A DNA stretch of 13,805 nucleotides from an uncultured Flavobacteriales bacterium. Lineage in GTDB: Bacteria > Bacteroidota > Bacteroidia > Flavobacteriales > Crocinitomicaceae. A program made the translations under genes and the position numbers. Below are positions 7,226-13,805 of the stretch, one piece after another (within the stretch, counting starts at the first letter, position 1; every line of letters starts with the position of its first letter). Under the pieces are notes generated by a model that was given only the letters and a program-made list of their open reading frames with translations, ran no database searches and had not been told where the DNA came from. The stretch covers positions 1 to 13,805 of the forward strand of contig CAMPIU010000032.1 in assembly GCA_946886545.1 (NCBI GenBank), in the 5' to 3' direction.

Positions 7226-7897
7226 ATGAAAAATTTTTGGAGACGCCTGCGATTATATGGATTAGGCTTTGGGGTAGGATTGATCTTTGTTTTTTTCTTT
7301 TTTAGAAACAGAGGCTGTACCTGGTTGCCCGAAAACAGGGTTAAAAACACTTTTCTGGGAAAAGTAATTGTTATTTCGGAAGATAATCAACGGATTTTTG
7401 ATCAGCATCAGTTAAGTGATAAGACGATCATATCTTTTTTGAATGACGGATCCATTTCCTTTGGCTCAAGCAAAAAGCAAGGAAACACGAAAGTTTATAA
7501 GATTGAAAAAGAAATAAATGGTAAGAATATAGCCTTGTGGTTTTCCATGCCGGAAGATGCTTTTGTTGCTGAAGCGGTTTGGCCGAAAGGCTCCATTCAA
7601 AAATTTAAAAGTACCATAACAGGATATGGTCGTATGATCCATTTCCCGAAAGTGAACAGTCTTGTTTACCTCAAAGAGAGCGATGAGTTGACAAAACAAA
7701 TGGCTGAATTTGGAATTAAGGATGAGGAACACGTTCAGTTTTTGATGAAGACATCCGGATTGATCGACTTTTCAAAATCAAAATTGAATGCCGAGCCTAT
7801 GCCTGAACAGTTCGTTGTTTTACCTCGTAAAAATGGTGACACATTAACTGCCAGAACGACTTGGTATAAAGATCACGTCGAATTTTATGAATTCTAA
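7226..7897 (+). CDS. membrane-anchored protein of unknown function (possibly DUF4258-like)
   Basis: A 223-residue protein with a basic N-terminus (KNFWRRLRLYG), one membrane helix at about 11-27, then RNRGCTW and a domain of about 190 residues, predicted to face the periplasm by the positive-inside rule. The part at about 45-100 (DQHQLSDKTIISFLNDGSISF ... KVYKIE) recalls the pattern of DUF4258, but I hold this loosely. The remainder has no motif I can name. It begins 20 bases after the trxA terminator T-run, with no clear promoter boxes, so how it is transcribed is uncertain; read-through past the terminator is possible. A 101-base gap without genes follows before lpxD. Confidence 0.7.
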   Translation: MKNFWRRLRLYGLGFGVGLIFVFFFFRNRGCTWLPENRVKNTFLGKVIVISEDNQRIFDQHQLSDKTIISFLNDGSISFGSSKKQGNTKVYKIEKEINGKNIALWFSMPEDAFVAEAVWPKGSIQKFKSTITGYGRMIHFPKVNSLVYLKESDELTKQMAEFGIKDEEHVQFLMKTSGLIDFSKSKLNAEPMPEQFVVLPRKNGDTLTARTTWYKDHVEFYEF

Positions 7898-7986
7898 CGT
7901 AAATAGCATTGGATTTAAGGCAGTTTCATCACAATGTTCTGTTAATAAATCCTATTTTAACACTCACATAACCTAAAGGTTTTTAC

Positions 7987-7994
7987 TAATTTTG
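7987..7994 (+). promoter_or_regulatory. -7 box of the lpx operon
   Basis: TAATTTTG fits TAnnTTTG perfectly and lies 4 bases before the lpxD ATG. It is preceded by an AACC-TAAA-GGTT inverted repeat (7970-7981). No good -33 TTG is seen at the usual distance. The spacing predicts a start at or beside the ATG, that is, a leaderless or nearly leaderless transcript. Confidence 0.4.
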
Positions 7995-7998
7995 TCCA

Positions 7999-9045
7999 AT
8001 GGAATTTTCAGCGCTGCAAATAGCTACTATCCTAAATGGTGAAGTCGTTGGTAACTCGGATGTTACAGTTGCTGGCTTAGCTAAAATTGAAGAAGGAACT
8101 ACAGGTACACTTTCGTTCTTGTCCAATCCTAAATACGAAGAATATATCTATACAACGCAATCAAGTATCTGCATTGTAAATAAAACATTTGCTCCTGCTA
8201 AGGAGCTTCCCGGAACATTGACCTTGATTAAGGTGGATGATGCTTACGCTTGTTTTGCCAAATTATTGGATGTTTACAATCAAATGCGTCAAAAGCAACC
8301 GAAAATCGAAACGCCTTCCTTTATTTCTGAATCCGCTAAGCTTGGAGACGGTTTGTATTTGGGGGCATTCGCATATATCGGGGAGAATACGGTGATCGGT
8401 AAGAACGTGAAAATCTATCCGCAGGCATATATCGGGGATGGAGTGGTTATTGGTGATGACTGCACGATTCACGCCGGAGTAAAAGTGTATGCTGATACCA
8501 GGATCGGAAACCGTTGTATATTGCATGCCGGTGTTGTTATTGGTAGTGATGGTTTCGGTTTTGCTCCCGATGAAAACGGAGTTTTTTCCAAGGTTCCCCA
8601 GATCGGGAATGTAGTTTTGGAAGACGATGTGGAAATCGGTTCGAATACCACGATCGATTGTGCTACAATGGGTTCTACGATTATTCGTCAGGGAGTGAAA
8701 ATTGATAACCTGGTTCATTTGGCTCACAATGTGGAGGTCGGACATCATTCCGCGCTTGCTGCTCAGGTTGGTGTTGCAGGTTCCGCGAAAATCGGCAAAC
8801 ACGTTATGGTAGGTGGGCAGGCTGGAATCAGCGGCCATCTTCATATTGCTGACGGAACTAAGATCGTGGCACAATCCGGAATTCCAAACACAGTCAAAAA
8901 AGCGGAAGTACTTATGGGTTCACCGGCTATTCCGATGGACGATTATAAAAAATCATTTGTCGGATTTAGAAGACTTCCAATCATTATTAAAAAATTATCA
9001 GAATTAGAAGATAAAATTAAAACCCTTTCAAAATCTGCAGAATAA
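7999..9045 (+). CDS. lpxD: UDP-3-O-(3-hydroxyacyl)glucosamine N-acyltransferase LpxD
   Basis: Third step of lipid A synthesis: transfers a 3-hydroxyacyl chain from acyl carrier protein to the 2-amino group of UDP-3-O-acyl-glucosamine; a cytoplasmic homotrimer. The 348 residues show the family order: an N-terminal uridine-binding domain (about 1-100, including [15 protein letters not shown]), a left-handed beta-helix of hexapeptide repeats (about 110-310, for example [20 protein letters not shown]), and a short C-terminal helix. The likely catalytic histidine is H243 in [13 protein letters not shown], matching H239 of E. coli; NGVFSKVPQ and [13 protein letters not shown] are also typical. It is the first gene of a three-gene lpx operon and ends one base before lpxC/fabZ. 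Confidence 0.96.
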   Translation: MEFSALQIATILNGEVVGNSDVTVAGLAKIEEGTTGTLSFLSNPKYEEYIYTTQSSICIVNKTFAPAKELPGTLTLIKVDDAYACFAKLLDVYNQMRQKQPKIETPSFISESAKLGDGLYLGAFAYIGENTVIGKNVKIYPQAYIGDGVVIGDDCTIHAGVKVYADTRIGNRCILHAGVVIGSDGFGFAPDENGVFSKVPQIGNVVLEDDVEIGSNTTIDCATMGSTIIRQGVKIDNLVHLAHNVEVGHHSALAAQVGVAGSAKIGKHVMVGGQAGISGHLHIADGTKIVAQSGIPNTVKKAEVLMGSPAIPMDDYKKSFVGFRRLPIIIKKLSELEDKIKTLSKSAE

Positions 9046-9046
9046 T

Positions 9047-10453
9047 ATGTCGGAAAAACAATTTACCCTTAAAGAAAAAATTACATTCAATGGTGTTGGT
9101 TTACATACCGGAGAGTCAGTTGTCATGGAAATTCACCCGGCTCCTGAAAATCATGGATACAAATTTCAACGATTGGATGTAGATGGTCAACCGATAATTA
9201 AAGCAGATGCAGATTTGGTGGTTTCTACAGACCGCGGAACCACGCTTGAATCAAATGGTGCTAAAGTATATACAACAGAACACGTTTTGGCTGCATTATA
9301 CGGATTGGAGGTAGATAACGCGTTAATTACACTTACCGGACCAGAGATTCCGATTATGGATGGTTCATCCCTTCTGTTTGTGAAAGAGATTCAGCGTGTT
9401 GGAAAACAAGAACAAAATGCTGAGCGCCAGTACCTGGAATTGACTGAAAACATCAAGTGGGAAGACGCTGAAAGAGGAATTGAATTTTTGGCTGTTCCGG
9501 ATAAGGAATACCGTGTAACGGTAATGGTGGATTACAATTCACCGGCACTGGGAACACAGCATGCAAGTATGTATCACATCGGCGAGTTTGAAAAAGACAT
9601 CGCTGCTTGCAGAACATTCTGCTTTTTGGGCGAATTGGAATTCCTGGCACAAAATAATCTGATCAAAGGCGGAAGCTTGGATAACGCAATCGTTTTGGTT
9701 GAACGGAATGATGTGAAAGAAGAAGAATTGGATCGCCTGGCAAAACTGCTTGGAAAAGACAAGCTGAAAGTGAATTATGATGGAATAGGTGTTTTAAACA
9801 GCTTGAAGTTACAATTCGAGAATGAACCCGCTCGTCACAAATTATTGGACATCGTAGGTGATTTGGCTTTGGTAGGAAGATTCATCAAAGGGCATATTTT
9901 GGCTGCTCGTCCGGGACATTCAGGGAACACACGTTTTGCGAAAGTCTTAAAGGAAGAGATCAAAAAACAGGAAAAAGGTACTCGTAATTTTGATTTGGAA
10001 CGCGAACCACTTTATAATATCAACGATATTGAGCGCATGCTTCCTCACAGATATCCGTTCTTATTGGTCGATAAGATCATGGAAATTACAGAGGATAAAA
10101 TTGTTGGAGTGAAGAATGTGACAATGAATGAACCGATGTTTCAGGGACATTTTCCGGGAAACCCGATTTTCCCCGGAGTTCTTCAAATCGAAGCAACAGC
10201 ACAGTGCGGAGGGATTTTCGCATTGAGTAAAGTAGAAGACCCGCACTTATATTCGACCTACTTTATGAAAATTGACAATGTGAAGTTTAAACAAAAAGTT
10301 ATTCCCGGAGATACCTTGGTGTTTGAATTAACCTTAATTTCACCTATTAGACGCGGATTGGTTCACATGCGTGGAAACGCTTTTGTGAACGGTAAACAAG
10401 TTATGGAAGCTGAAATGCTTGCACAAGTCATTAAAGATAAAGCAGAAGTATGA
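9047..10453 (+). CDS. lpxC/fabZ: bifunctional UDP-3-O-acyl-N-acetylglucosamine deacetylase / 3-hydroxyacyl-ACP dehydratase (LpxC-FabZ fusion)
   Basis: One 468-residue protein carries two enzymes. Residues about 1-300 are LpxC, the zinc deacetylase that commits the cell to lipid A synthesis: zinc ligands H79 (TTEHVLAALYG), H264 and D268 (HKLLDIVGD), and the general base H291 (PGHSGN). After a linker of about 20 residues, residues about 322-468 are FabZ, the hotdog dehydratase of fatty-acid elongation: LPHRYPFLLVDKI, H368 in GHFPGNP and E382 in GVLQIEATAQ. All key residues are present in both halves. LpxC and FabZ compete for the same 3-hydroxyacyl-ACP pool in other bacteria (LpxC indirectly, through LpxA), so the fusion ties their amounts together. 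The fusion is typical of Bacteroidota and not an assembly error. The stop overlaps the lpxA start in ATGA. Confidence 0.97.
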   Translation: MSEKQFTLKEKITFNGVGLHTGESVVMEIHPAPENHGYKFQRLDVDGQPIIKADADLVVSTDRGTTLESNGAKVYTTEHVLAALYGLEVDNALITLTGPEIPIMDGSSLLFVKEIQRVGKQEQNAERQYLELTENIKWEDAERGIEFLAVPDKEYRVTVMVDYNSPALGTQHASMYHIGEFEKDIAACRTFCFLGELEFLAQNNLIKGGSLDNAIVLVERNDVKEEELDRLAKLLGKDKLKVNYDGIGVLNSLKLQFENEPARHKLLDIVGDLALVGRFIKGHILAARPGHSGNTRFAKVLKEEIKKQEKGTRNFDLEREPLYNINDIERMLPHRYPFLLVDKIMEITEDKIVGVKNVTMNEPMFQGHFPGNPIFPGVLQIEATAQCGGIFALSKVEDPHLYSTYFMKIDNVKFKQKVIPGDTLVFELTLISPIRRGLVHMRGNAFVNGKQVMEAEMLAQVIKDKAEV

Positions 10454-11226
10454 TAAGTCCACTAGCACATGTTTCTCCCAATGCGAAATTAGGAGAAGGG
10501 GTAGTTATAGAAGCATTTAGTACAATTTACGATGATGTTGTAATTGGAGCCGGAACGAAGATCCATCCGAATGTAACCATTTATCCCGGAGCTAGAATTG
10601 GAGAAAATTGTGAAATTTATCCAGGTGCTGTAATAGCTGTGATCCCCCAGGATTTGAAATTTGACGGAGAATATACTACCGTGGAAATCGGTGATAGAAC
10701 CGTGATCAGAGAATGCGTAACGATTCATCGTGGTACCAAAGATATGTGGAAAACAACAGTAGGAAATGACTGTTTGTTAATGACTTATGTGCATGTTGCC
10801 CACGATTGTCAAATTGGAAATAATGTCATTATGGCTAGTTATTCCGGTTTGTCAGGTCATTGTGTAGTAGGTGATTATGCCATTTTGGAAGGGCGTTGCG
10901 GATCACAACAATTCATTCACGTGGGAGCACATGCTTTCATTGCAGGTGGATCTTTGATTCGTAAAAATGTTCCTCCTTATGTGAAGTGTGCGCGTGAGCC
11001 GCTTACTTATGCCGGAATCAATTCTGTGGGACTTAGAAGACGCGGGTATACGGATGAACAAGTACGTGAGATAGAAGATATTTACCGCATTATTTTCGTT
11101 CAGAATAACCATGTTACAAAGTCATTGGATATTGTAAAAGAAACTATTCCCGATTCTCCGATCAGAAGAGAGATATTGTCGTTCATTGAGGCTTCGGATA
11201 AAGGTGTAATTAAAGGATTGATATAA
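10450..11226 (+). CDS. lpxA: UDP-N-acetylglucosamine O-acyltransferase LpxA
   Basis: First step of lipid A synthesis: transfers a 3-hydroxyacyl chain from acyl carrier protein to the 3-OH of UDP-GlcNAc; a cytoplasmic trimer. At 258 residues it matches the family (E. coli 262). Hexapeptide repeats fill residues about 1-180, followed by the C-terminal helical domain. Catalytic H118 (VHVAHD) matches H125 of E. coli, with Q67 and K70 in PQDLK and H137 in LSGH also conserved. G166, at the place of the E. coli chain-length glycine G173, is kept, which fits a long 3-hydroxyacyl substrate. The residue matching E. coli H160 is Q153 (QQF in place of HQF). Its start overlaps the lpxC/fabZ stop by 4 bases. 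No efp follows, although I recall efp next to lpxA in some relatives. Confidence 0.96.
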   Translation: MISPLAHVSPNAKLGEGVVIEAFSTIYDDVVIGAGTKIHPNVTIYPGARIGENCEIYPGAVIAVIPQDLKFDGEYTTVEIGDRTVIRECVTIHRGTKDMWKTTVGNDCLLMTYVHVAHDCQIGNNVIMASYSGLSGHCVVGDYAILEGRCGSQQFIHVGAHAFIAGGSLIRKNVPPYVKCAREPLTYAGINSVGLRRRGYTDEQVREIEDIYRIIFVQNNHVTKSLDIVKETIPDSPIRREILSFIEASDKGVIKGLI

Positions 11227-11236
11227 CATACTTCAC

Positions 11237-11258
11237 TAGCCATGGCTTGCTATTTTTT
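11237..11258 (+). terminator. weak candidate terminator after lpxA
   Basis: TAGC (11237-11240) and GCTA (11249-11252) form a 4-bp stem followed by six T's (11253-11258). The loop contains most of the AGCCATGGCT palindrome. The stem is short, so efficient termination is doubtful, but the place, 11 bases after the lpx operon and before the rrf2 promoter, is right. Confidence 0.3.
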
Positions 11259-11278
11259 CAAATTTAGTTGTAAATTAG
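11247..11278 (+). promoter_or_regulatory. candidate promoter and operator of the Rrf2 gene
   Basis: TTG (11247-11249), a 21-base spacer and TAAATTAG (11271-11278) form a plausible promoter; the -7 box has one mismatch (TTAG in place of TTTG). A perfect inverted repeat AATTTA-GTTG-TAAATT (11261-11276) overlaps the -7 box, with an extra C-G pair (11259/11278) across one mismatch. A repressor bound there would block the promoter, so this is a reasonable autoregulatory site for the Rrf2 protein encoded next. The leader would be about 13 bases. Confidence 0.4.
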
Positions 11279-11296
11279 CTCAATAGACTGTTATTC

Positions 11297-11716
11297 ATGC
11301 TATCAAAGAAGACGAAATATGCATTACATGCTTTGACCTACCTGGCAAAGAAAGATGCTAATGAGCCAACTTTGATCCTTGAAATTGCAGAGAATAGCCG
11401 CATCCCCCGAAAGTTTTTAGAATCGATTTTGCTTGATTTGAAAAAACAGGGAATCCTGAATTCAAAAATGGGAAAGGGCGGAGGTTACTTTTTAAGACAA
11501 ACCCCCTCACAAATCCAAATCTCGACGATCATTCGGCTATTTAACGGGCCGATTGCTTTGCTTCCGTGTGTAAGTTTAAATTATTACCAGCGTTGCGATG
11601 AATGTACGGATGAAATGACCTGTGGCTTAAATAAAGTGTTTATCGATGTCCGAAACGAAACACTGCGCATTTTAGAAAATAAATCAATTCAGGATATTGT
11701 AAATCAGGAATTGTAA
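11297..11716 (+). CDS. Rrf2-family transcriptional regulator with cysteine cluster
   Basis: A 139-residue winged-helix regulator. Residues 1-65 give the classical Rrf2 start (LSKKTKYALHALTYLA), the recognition region (ENSRIPRKFLESILLDLKKQGIL) and the wing (SKMGKGGGYFL). Four cysteines follow: C91, C100, C103 and C109 (C-x8-C-x2-C-x5-C). Fe-S members such as IscR and NsrR bind a cluster with three cysteines spaced C-x5-C-x5-C; here the last pair fits, but the first is farther away, so Fe-S or other redox/metal sensing is likely but not shown. No target genes can be named, although a palindrome over its own promoter suggests autoregulation. No isc, suf or nitric-oxide genes are next to it. Its product is unlikely to be specific to the neighbouring lpx operon. 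Confidence 0.88.
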   Translation: MLSKKTKYALHALTYLAKKDANEPTLILEIAENSRIPRKFLESILLDLKKQGILNSKMGKGGGYFLRQTPSQIQISTIIRLFNGPIALLPCVSLNYYQRCDECTDEMTCGLNKVFIDVRNETLRILENKSIQDIVNQEL

Positions 11717-11717
11717 T

Positions 11718-11733
11718 CAGTCAGCCGTGACTG
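11718..11733 (+). repeat. small hairpin between the Rrf2 gene and the methyltransferase gene
   Basis: CAGTCA (11718-11723), loop GCCG, TGACTG (11728-11733) form a perfect 6-bp stem one base after the Rrf2 stop. No T-run follows, so it is not a classical terminator. It may shape the mRNA between the two genes or protect a processed end. Confidence 0.3.
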
Positions 11734-11751
11734 GATAAGACAAACAATCAA

Positions 11752-13179
11752 GTGGTACATAGAAATCAAATTATTGAAATTAAAATCGACGATTTTGCAT
11801 TTGGCGGTCAGGGACTTGCGCGAATGAAATCTGAAGAAGGAGATTTTATTTTATTCATTGAAAACACCTTTCCGGGGCAATTCGTGAGAGCTCGTGTTGA
11901 CAAGAAAAGAAAGCGTCATGCAGAATGTAAATTACTGGAAGTTTTAGAGCGTTCTCCTTTGGAAAAACAGCTGCCGTTTCAAGAGATTTCCGGTGCGCCC
12001 TATTTGTTTGTCCCGATTGAAATTCAGCAAGAGTATAAGAAAAAGTCTACATTGGATGTTTATCGCAAAATCGGAAGAATTCAGGATCCGAATGCCTTGT
12101 TTGATACTTTTATTTCTTCTCCTGAAGTGTTCTTCTATCGAAACAAGATGGAATACAGTTTCTCCTGTATTGAACACGTTCCTGAAACAGGTGAGGAAAT
12201 TGATGATGCTTTTGCCTTAGGCTTTAAACGAAGAGGAACCTGGTGGAAGGTGGAGAACCTGAATAAACCGAGTGGATTGTTTGATGAACAATGGGAAACA
12301 ATTTTGCCCCAGTTTCGTGATCTTTTAAAGACATTCGGACTCCCTGCCTGGCATCCGCCAAAAAAAGAGGGATTCTTTCGGCATATTGTCGTTCGGAAAT
12401 CATTTGAACAGGATCAGTTGCTTTTACACATTGTTACCAGCTCGGTTGGTATAAAGAAATTTGACACAAAACAAGTTGTTGACTTTCTGAAAGAGAAATT
12501 GGGGAATCGTTTGGCAGGAATCTGGCATACGATCAATGATAACATTGCAGACAGGGCAAAAATTGAGAACGGAACGAGTACACTGCTTTTCGGAGATTCT
12601 GTGGTGGTAGAAAAAATGCTCGGACTTTCCTTTGAAATCAGCATGGAAAGTTTCTTCCAGACAAACCCGAAGAGTGCGGAGCGTTTGTATACCAAAGCAA
12701 TCGATTATGTTTGCGAACACGCAAAAGACGGCGGAGTAATTATGGATTTGTTCTGCGGGACAGGAACCATAGGCCAGTTAGTAGCACAACGTGTGAATGC
12801 AGGTGAGATCATCGGTGTAGACATCGTTGAAGAAGCGATTGAAGATGCCAAACGAAACGCGAAACGCAATAATCTGGAACATTTACATTTCTTTGCCGCA
12901 GATGTAGGAAAATTTCTTTCACTTCATCCGGAATACTTAAATCGAATAGACACGATTGTATTGGATCCGCCAAGAGCGGGAATTGCTCCGAAGACCTTGC
13001 AGAAAGTAATGGCTTTAGGGGCATCTCACCTGGTTTATATTTCATGTAACCCTTCTACCCAGGCACGTGATACCGAAACCTTGGAACAGGGTGGCTACAA
13101 GCTCACTAAATTGTCTTTGGTAGATCAGTTTCCGCATACCAGCCACATTGAGGCAATTGCGGTGTACGAGAAGATATAA
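11752..13179 (+). CDS. rlmD: TrmA/RlmD-family 23S rRNA (uracil-C5)-methyltransferase, Fe-S cysteines absent
   Basis: An S-adenosylmethionine-dependent enzyme that makes 5-methyluridine in RNA, most likely 23S rRNA. Of the 475 residues, about 1-65 are a TRAM RNA-binding domain (IKIDDFAFGGQGLAR). The middle has the family's YRNKMEYSFS and SFFQTNPKSAERLY. The methyltransferase core has DLFCGTGTIG (332-341), DPPRAG (405-410), the nucleophile C432 in ISCNPSTQARD and the base E467 in HIEAIA. The CxxxxxCxxC Fe-S segment expected near residues 72-92 is replaced by a cysteine-free stretch (LPFQEISGAPYLFVPIEIQQ). The GTG at 11752 is the only plausible start after the in-frame stop at 11728. The exact target uridine (1939 or 747 in E. 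coli numbering) cannot be read from sequence, so the gene symbol is provisional. Confidence 0.88.
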   Translation: MVHRNQIIEIKIDDFAFGGQGLARMKSEEGDFILFIENTFPGQFVRARVDKKRKRHAECKLLEVLERSPLEKQLPFQEISGAPYLFVPIEIQQEYKKKSTLDVYRKIGRIQDPNALFDTFISSPEVFFYRNKMEYSFSCIEHVPETGEEIDDAFALGFKRRGTWWKVENLNKPSGLFDEQWETILPQFRDLLKTFGLPAWHPPKKEGFFRHIVVRKSFEQDQLLLHIVTSSVGIKKFDTKQVVDFLKEKLGNRLAGIWHTINDNIADRAKIENGTSTLLFGDSVVVEKMLGLSFEISMESFFQTNPKSAERLYTKAIDYVCEHAKDGGVIMDLFCGTGTIGQLVAQRVNAGEIIGVDIVEEAIEDAKRNAKRNNLEHLHFFAADVGKFLSLHPEYLNRIDTIVLDPPRAGIAPKTLQKVMALGASHLVYISCNPSTQARDTETLEQGGYKLTKLSLVDQFPHTSHIEAIAVYEKI

Positions 13180-13180
13180 T

Positions 13181-13220
13181 AAACAGGTAGGGGCGAAAAA
13201 TTTTTCGCCCCTACCTGTTT
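13181..13220. terminator. perfect 40-bp palindrome, bidirectional terminator between convergent genes
   Basis: Bases 13181-13200 (AAACAGGTAGGGGCGAAAAA) are the exact reverse complement of 13201-13220, a 20-bp perfect inverted repeat with no fixed loop. The G/C-rich stem ends in a run of T's on both strands (TTTTT at the centre and TGTTTT at the edge). It begins one base after the methyltransferase stop and ends 3 bases before the stop of the convergent gene. From memory, palindromes with GTAGGGGCG/CGCCCCTAC arms recur between genes in Bacteroidota, so it may also be a dispersed repeat. Confidence 0.8.
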
Positions 13221-13223
13221 TAA

Positions 13224-13805
13224 TCACCAAATAAACGGAATCACCGCTTTTCGATCTTTCGGGTAATCCGGAAAAGTTTGTTTATACCATTTGTGATTGG
13301 CCAGTGCTCTCGGGAATAGGTTGCAAAAAGTAAAGAATGCAAAGCAAAATGCCGGAAGATTCCAGCACAGGATTGCAAAACCGATCCATTCCACTAATTC
13401 ACCTCCTAAATTCGGAGCAGAGATCAGGTTAAACGGTCCTCCATAAGGAATTTTGTATCCGTCTGCCGGATTCTTTCTCAAGTTGATTAAAACCGTATCT
13501 GAATAGATATTTGTGAACATTCCAACTGCGAATAAGATCGTTCCGAGAATAAACTGCCAGGAGGTGAACCAATCATTGGAATAGGAAGAAAAGTGTGTCA
13601 GATAATAACCGATCAAAAAACCATTTGCCAAATTGTGGAACATTGCCATTCCAACAATGCTTACGGGAATTTGTTTCCCTTTGGTGCGGGTTCTGAACGG
13701 ATAAATGAAACTCCTGTTCACATAATGAGCCGTAAATAATCCTACAATTGTCCAATCGACTGCTGAAAGCTGCTTTGGACCGGTTAAAACAAAGTAATAC
13801 AATAC
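13224..13805 (-). CDS. 3-oxo-5-alpha-steroid 4-dehydrogenase-like membrane protein, 5' end outside window
   Basis: The C-terminal 194 codons of a steroid-5-alpha-reductase-family protein; the frame runs open through the right edge, so about 60-70 N-terminal residues are probably missing. Several hydrophobic segments are present (WTIVGLFTAHYVNRSFIYPF, MAMFHNLANGFLIGYYL, FILGTILFAVGMFTNIY, then the C-terminal pair). The family signature is clear: RKNPADGYKIPYGGPFNLISAPNLGGELVEWIGFAIL and then FPRALANHKWYKQTFPDYPKDRKAVIPFIW, matching the NAD(P)H-binding C-terminus of these reductases. In eukaryotes they reduce the 4-ene double bond of steroids; the bacterial substrate is unknown and need not be a steroid. 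It is convergent with the methyltransferase gene and shares the palindromic terminator. Confidence 0.85.
   Translation of the reverse strand, partial: VLYYFVLTGPKQLSAVDWTIVGLFTAHYVNRSFIYPFRTRTKGKQIPVSIVGMAMFHNLANGFLIGYYLTHFSSYSNDWFTSWQFILGTILFAVGMFTNIYSDTVLINLRKNPADGYKIPYGGPFNLISAPNLGGELVEWIGFAILCWNLPAFCFAFFTFCNLFPRALANHKWYKQTFPDYPKDRKAVIPFIW

Noticed and set aside
8263..8874. 203-codon open frame on the minus strand inside lpxD
   Set aside because: It lies wholly opposite the hexapeptide-repeat region of a certain gene; the periodic codons leave the antisense frame open by chance. The protein resembles nothing.
9047..10453. lpxC and fabZ joined in one frame as a possible assembly error
   Set aside because: The fusion is a known Bacteroidota feature, the linker is clean and both active sites are complete.
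11238..11247. AGCCATGGCT palindrome as an operator or terminator
   Set aside because: The perfect palindrome is only 10 bases with no room for a stable loop. It overlaps the weak stem TAGC/GCTA, reported separately at low confidence.
12414..12720. overlapping minus-strand open frames inside the methyltransferase gene
   Set aside because: Opposite a conserved coding region; their translations are low in complexity and match no family.

Overview
The window looks like a chromosomal segment of a member of the Bacteroidota, probably Flavobacteriales. Three things support this: an lpxC/fabZ gene fusion, promoter-like boxes of the TAnnTTTG type with A/T-rich leaders and no clear Shine-Dalgarno sequences, and protein sequences of Bacteroidota character. 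The genus cannot be fixed by eye. Fifteen of the sixteen genes lie on the plus strand and the last one is convergent. No tRNA, rRNA, CRISPR array, insertion sequence or phage gene was found.

Region 1 (95-4312) is a menaquinone block of the classical isochorismate route. It holds menI (DHNA-CoA thioesterase), menF (isochorismate synthase) and menD (SEPHCHC synthase). An exported protein of unknown function (1556-2536) is inserted between menF and menD. Region 2 (4313-4603) is a non-coding gap with a REP-like inverted repeat and the promoter of the next gene. Region 3 (4604-6742) is a tightly packed run: a TerC-family membrane protein, an unrecognised helical protein that overlaps it by 4 bases, a YbeD-like DUF493 protein, and a two-helix membrane protein with a C-terminal module like a type IX sorting domain. 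Region 4 (about 6759-7897) has trxA with its own good promoter and a strong terminator, then a membrane-anchored unknown protein.

Region 5 (7987-11226) is the lipid A operon lpxD - lpxC/fabZ - lpxA, with a 1-base gap and then an ATGA overlap. It supplies three early acyltransferase/deacetylase steps of lipid A synthesis and the FabZ dehydratase of fatty-acid elongation. Region 6 (11259-13179) has an Rrf2-family regulator with four clustered cysteines and a palindrome over its promoter, then a TrmA/RlmD-type uracil-C5 methyltransferase lacking the usual N-terminal Fe-S cysteines. Region 7 is a perfect 40-bp palindrome between convergent genes, then a steroid-5-alpha-reductase-like membrane protein cut by the right edge.

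Most of the window is housekeeping. The observations most worth following up are the cysteine-less RlmD homologue, the sorting-domain-like module predicted to be cytoplasmic, the Rrf2 promoter palindrome, and the -7 boxes placed 4 bases before the menD and lpxD start codons, which suggest leaderless transcripts.
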